Shown here: piece after piece, positions 14,650 to 16,542 of the stretch
Layout of the letters: every line of letters starts with the position of its first letter
Numbering within the stretch: position 1 is the first letter of the stretch
DNA from: Aliivibrio_A kagoshimensis
GTDB lineage: Bacteria; Pseudomonadota; Gammaproteobacteria; Enterobacterales; Vibrionaceae
Reading direction: 5' to 3'
Assembly (NCBI RefSeq): GCF_050337105.1
Contig: NZ_JAKJSQ010000074.1
Span: 1 to 16,542 of the forward strand
Length of the DNA: 16,542 nucleotides
Position numbers and translations under genes: made by a program
The notes under the pieces: generated by a model
The model's database searches: none
Told to the model about the DNA's origin: nothing
The model's input: the letters and a program-made list of their open reading frames with translations, nothing else

Positions 14650-16425
14650 CTACCAAGATTGCTGTGATTGATTTGAAGGTACATTGCCACGCTCTTTAGC
14701 CTGCAGATAGAGCTGTGCACGTAATAAGCGACTGGCATCATCGGGTATCGTTTCGAGTTTTTTCATTACAGGATCCGATTTGCTAATGGTGCTGTTTGAC
14801 TCAACGTGTTGTGATGCCGTTAATTCAGAATGGTCTGCGTTATTGTCGCTAGTTTTTTCTTTATCTGCTAATGCATCAGGTCGAGTTTGGTGCTGTGAAT
14901 CATCCGATTCAGATGACTTTTTCCCTTCGGCTTTTGATGGTTGAGATTCTGTTTTCTTTTGTGGTTCAGCTTGGTTAGATGCATCGTTTGAATCCGAGTC
15001 GTTGCTGCTATTTTCAGCTTCGTCACTCTTTTTATCACTCTGCTGCTTGTCACCCTCATTTGACTCTTTATCTTGTTCCTGTTGTTCCTGTTGTTCCTGT
15101 TGTTCCTGTTGTTCCTCAAGCGCGTCGGTGACAATCTGCAGGTTCTTAGCTATATCACTGGCTTGTGGGTTGGTCGCTAACAATTTTTGATAGAGGTTTT
15201 TAGCTTGTTCAAGTTGGCCACTTTGAGCAAAGGCGTTAGCCAGATTGTATTGCGATGCCACATCATCCAGCCCAGATAAATTGTCGATAGCGGCCTCATA
15301 ATTTCCAGCACGATAATTGGCAATCCCTTTCCAACCTCGATCTGTAAACTCTGTGGCCGCTTTTTGGTAATCACCCTCAAGATAAGCTTGATGAGCATTA
15401 CTATTTTGGTTACTCCAAATGGATGCGTCCGCATGTTGATAGGGTAAAATAGTGAGCAAGGCAGCAATGAATACCCCTTTTCGAAACGCTAGTAGTCCCA
15501 TGATTATTAGAGGAATAATCAGCCAGTATCCGTTATTAATAAACTCTGAAATAGTAGTGTCGCTGCTGCTGGCTGCTGACAATGAAGGCGTTGATAAATA
15601 GTCACTTAGAGTAACGATGTCACTATTGTCTGTGGTTAAAGTAGTAAAGAGACCACCAGTAGCAGCGCTAAGGGTTGCCAGTGATTGAAAATCTGTTTTG
15701 GCAATCACTGTTGTACCACCACTTTGCAGCATTTTTCCTGTTGGTAACATAATAGGTGAGCCCGTTGATGTGCCTACCGCTACAATGTTTAGCCGCCACT
15801 CACTGTTACTCAATAGGGACGTTATTTCTTGGGCTTCACTGTCAGAGACACCGTCTGTAAATAAAATAATGTCGCCATTTGAATGACCAGCTTGAGTCAT
15901 CATCTCTATTGATAATTCGACAGCAGATGAGGCATTTGAGCCGGCAAAAGGCATGATGTCAGGAGAGAGATTCGGTATTAAGTTTGATAACGTGTGGCTG
16001 TCATCCGTCAAGGGGCTTACGGTATAAGCATCACCAGCATAAGCGATTAGGCCTGTTGACCCTTCAGTGAAAGTAGGCAGAAGATCCAGAGCTTTATATC
16101 GCGTCTGACTTAAGCGAGTGGGCTTGGTGTCCGAAGCATACATAGAAAGAGACATGTCCATCACTATCACGCGTGCACTTGAGAGGGTGAACGTGGGGAT
16201 AGACTGTTTTTGCCAGCTTGGGCCAGATAGGGCGATAACCGCTATTAACCAGCTTAATAAGATGATTAAATGAGTCGATGTTTTAGGTGGAGTTGCGCTG
16301 TCGCTCATGAGGTGTGAGGCAATCAAGCCGTGACTCTGTTTACGACCTTTAATCAATAAATAAAGAGCGGCGAGTGGTATGGCCGTTAATAGCCATAATG
16401 GATAGATAAAATGGAAATCAGACAT
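14650..16425 (-). CDS. batB: Fused BatB-BatC: membrane von Willebrand A protein with TPR domain
   Basis: 591 aa from the ATG at 16425. Two N-terminal helices (about 7-25 and 52-68) precede a VWA domain with the MIDAS motif DMSLS (90-94) and FTDG (189-192). Further hydrophobic segments lie at about 301-328, then TPR-like repeats (about 335-434, for example AYLEGDYQKAATEF and YNLANAFAQSGQLEQAKNL). The end is an acidic, Gln/Ser-rich low-complexity tail from 437 that includes EQQ repeats. Separate BatB (VWA) and BatC (TPR) genes of Bacteroides and Leptospira are here one protein, an arrangement known in gammaproteobacteria. An upstream TTG at 16530 would lengthen it by 35 codons, but those overlap batA and lack the expected start. 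The ATG at 16425 has AGG 7 nt before it and opens with MSDFHFIYPLWLL, the usual BatB beginning. The stop is 5 nt before batD. Confidence 0.9.
   Translation of the reverse strand: MSDFHFIYPLWLLTAIPLAALYLLIKGRKQSHGLIASHLMSDSATPPKTSTHLIILLSWLIAVIALSGPSWQKQSIPTFTLSSARVIVMDMSLSMYASDTKPTRLSQTRYKALDLLPTFTEGSTGLIAYAGDAYTVSPLTDDSHTLSNLIPNLSPDIMPFAGSNASSAVELSIEMMTQAGHSNGDIILFTDGVSDSEAQEITSLLSNSEWRLNIVAVGTSTGSPIMLPTGKMLQSGGTTVIAKTDFQSLATLSAATGGLFTTLTTDNSDIVTLSDYLSTPSLSAASSSDTTISEFINNGYWLIIPLIIMGLLAFRKGVFIAALLTILPYQHADASIWSNQNSNAHQAYLEGDYQKAATEFTDRGWKGIANYRAGNYEAAIDNLSGLDDVASQYNLANAFAQSGQLEQAKNLYQKLLATNPQASDIAKNLQIVTDALEEQQEQQEQQEQQEQDKESNEGDKQQSDKKSDEAENSSNDSDSNDASNQAEPQKKTESQPSKAEGKKSSESDDSQHQTRPDALADKEKTSDNNADHSELTASQHVESNSTISKSDPVMKKLETIPDDASRLLRAQLYLQAKERGNVPSNQSQQSW
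15073..15117 (-). repeat. Five tandem 9-bp units inside batB/C coding for EQQ repeats
   Basis: TTGTTCCTG (plus strand) occurs four times exactly from 15073 to 15108, followed by a fifth unit ending in C (15109-15117). The unit length is a multiple of three, so slippage would change the number of Q-E-Q triplets (residues 437-451) without a frameshift. It sits between the TPR domain and the low-complexity tail. Confidence 0.9.
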
Positions 16426-16542
16426 CGCGAGACCTAACGATAAAGAGATAAACAGAGAGACACATGGCGAGGAGCAGTGGAAAACGAAACCATTCGCTGC
16501 TTGGTCGCCACGTTTGGTTTGATGAAGCAATCGGTTCTAACT
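16418..16542 (-). CDS. batA: BatA C-terminus (VWA-family protein), truncated by the window edge
   Basis: Only the last 40 codons are inside the window. Read on the minus strand from 16540, the frame is open to the TGA at 16418-16420 and codes for LEPIASSNQTWRPSSEWFRF, then a hydrophobic helix (LLLAMCLSVYLFIV) and RSRDV. A short WRP-type linker followed by one C-terminal membrane helix is how BatA proteins end. Its stop overlaps the batB/C start by 8 bp, so the two are probably translationally coupled. BatA is a membrane VWA partner of BatB. The call rests on this tail and on gene order; the VWA domain lies beyond the window, where a moxR ATPase gene is also expected. Confidence 0.75.
   Translation of the reverse strand, partial: LEPIASSNQTWRPSSEWFRFPLLLAMCLSVYLFIVRSRDV

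Noticed and set aside
14868..15134. Reading frames in both strands over the low-complexity tail of batB/C, one of them Asn/Arg-rich, another Cys/Ser-rich
   Set aside because: They are alternative-frame readings of the 9-bp tandem repeat and the Gln/Ser-rich tail; no ribosome binding site or family resemblance.
1..16542. Mobile elements, defence systems, CRISPR, toxin-antitoxin or phage genes
   Set aside because: All sizeable reading frames are explained by housekeeping-type families; no transposase, integrase, spaced repeats or abrupt change in base composition was seen.

Overview
The window looks like an ordinary chromosomal segment of a gammaproteobacterium, most probably a member of the Vibrionaceae. 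The reasons are moderate-to-low GC content, a large Aeromonas-type proline iminopeptidase, an OlsF-like bifunctional acyltransferase, a VieB-like receiver/TPR protein, a fused BatB-BatC protein, and SbcCD with a very long Gln-rich coiled coil. The genus is an inference from protein style, not from a marker gene. There is no sign of insertion sequences, phage, integrons, CRISPR, tRNA or rRNA, and no intergenic stretch exceeds about 220 bp.

Layout. (1) 3-413 (+) is the 3' part of a DoxX-like small membrane protein cut by the window edge. 24 bp later (+) comes a 583-aa OlsF-like protein joining an O-acyltransferase and a GNAT-type N-acyltransferase domain. (2) 2190-5346 (-) holds a 571-aa pseudo-receiver/TPR protein followed by a 429-aa proline iminopeptidase, closed by a clear intrinsic terminator (2190-2217). 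(3) A 219-bp divergent promoter region (5347-5565) separates this from a tight (+) operon, sbcD-sbcC-CDF transporter, in which both junctions are 4-bp ATGA overlaps. (4) This operon converges on a LysE-family exporter (-); the two TAG stops share one CTAG. (5) Upstream on the minus strand are fpr (ferredoxin/flavodoxin-NADP reductase) and then the bat operon: batA (only its last 40 codons are in the window), fused batB/batC, and batD, with overlapping or nearly touching junctions.

How the genes work together. SbcD and SbcC form the Mre11/Rad50-type nuclease that opens DNA hairpins and processes broken ends; the co-translated cation transporter may adjust the metal supply, which is speculative. 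BatA, BatB/C and BatD form a membrane/periplasmic complex usually linked to a MoxR ATPase, expected beyond position 16542, and to envelope or oxidative stress tolerance. fpr lies directly downstream and is also redox related, but it has its own candidate promoter and ribosome binding site.

Start-site corrections made here: longest-ORF starts for batB/C and batD fall on TTG codons. The better starts are ATG at 16425 and ATG at 14644. The first gene is open to the window edge rather than starting at its internal ATG (position 150).

Nothing in the window is clearly a new biological system. The most interesting points are the receiver domain that has lost its phosphoacceptor Asp and conserved Lys, the atypical CDF transporter co-translated with SbcCD, an 11-bp-arm palindrome that contains the likely fpr -35 box, and a 9-bp in-frame tandem repeat in batB/C.
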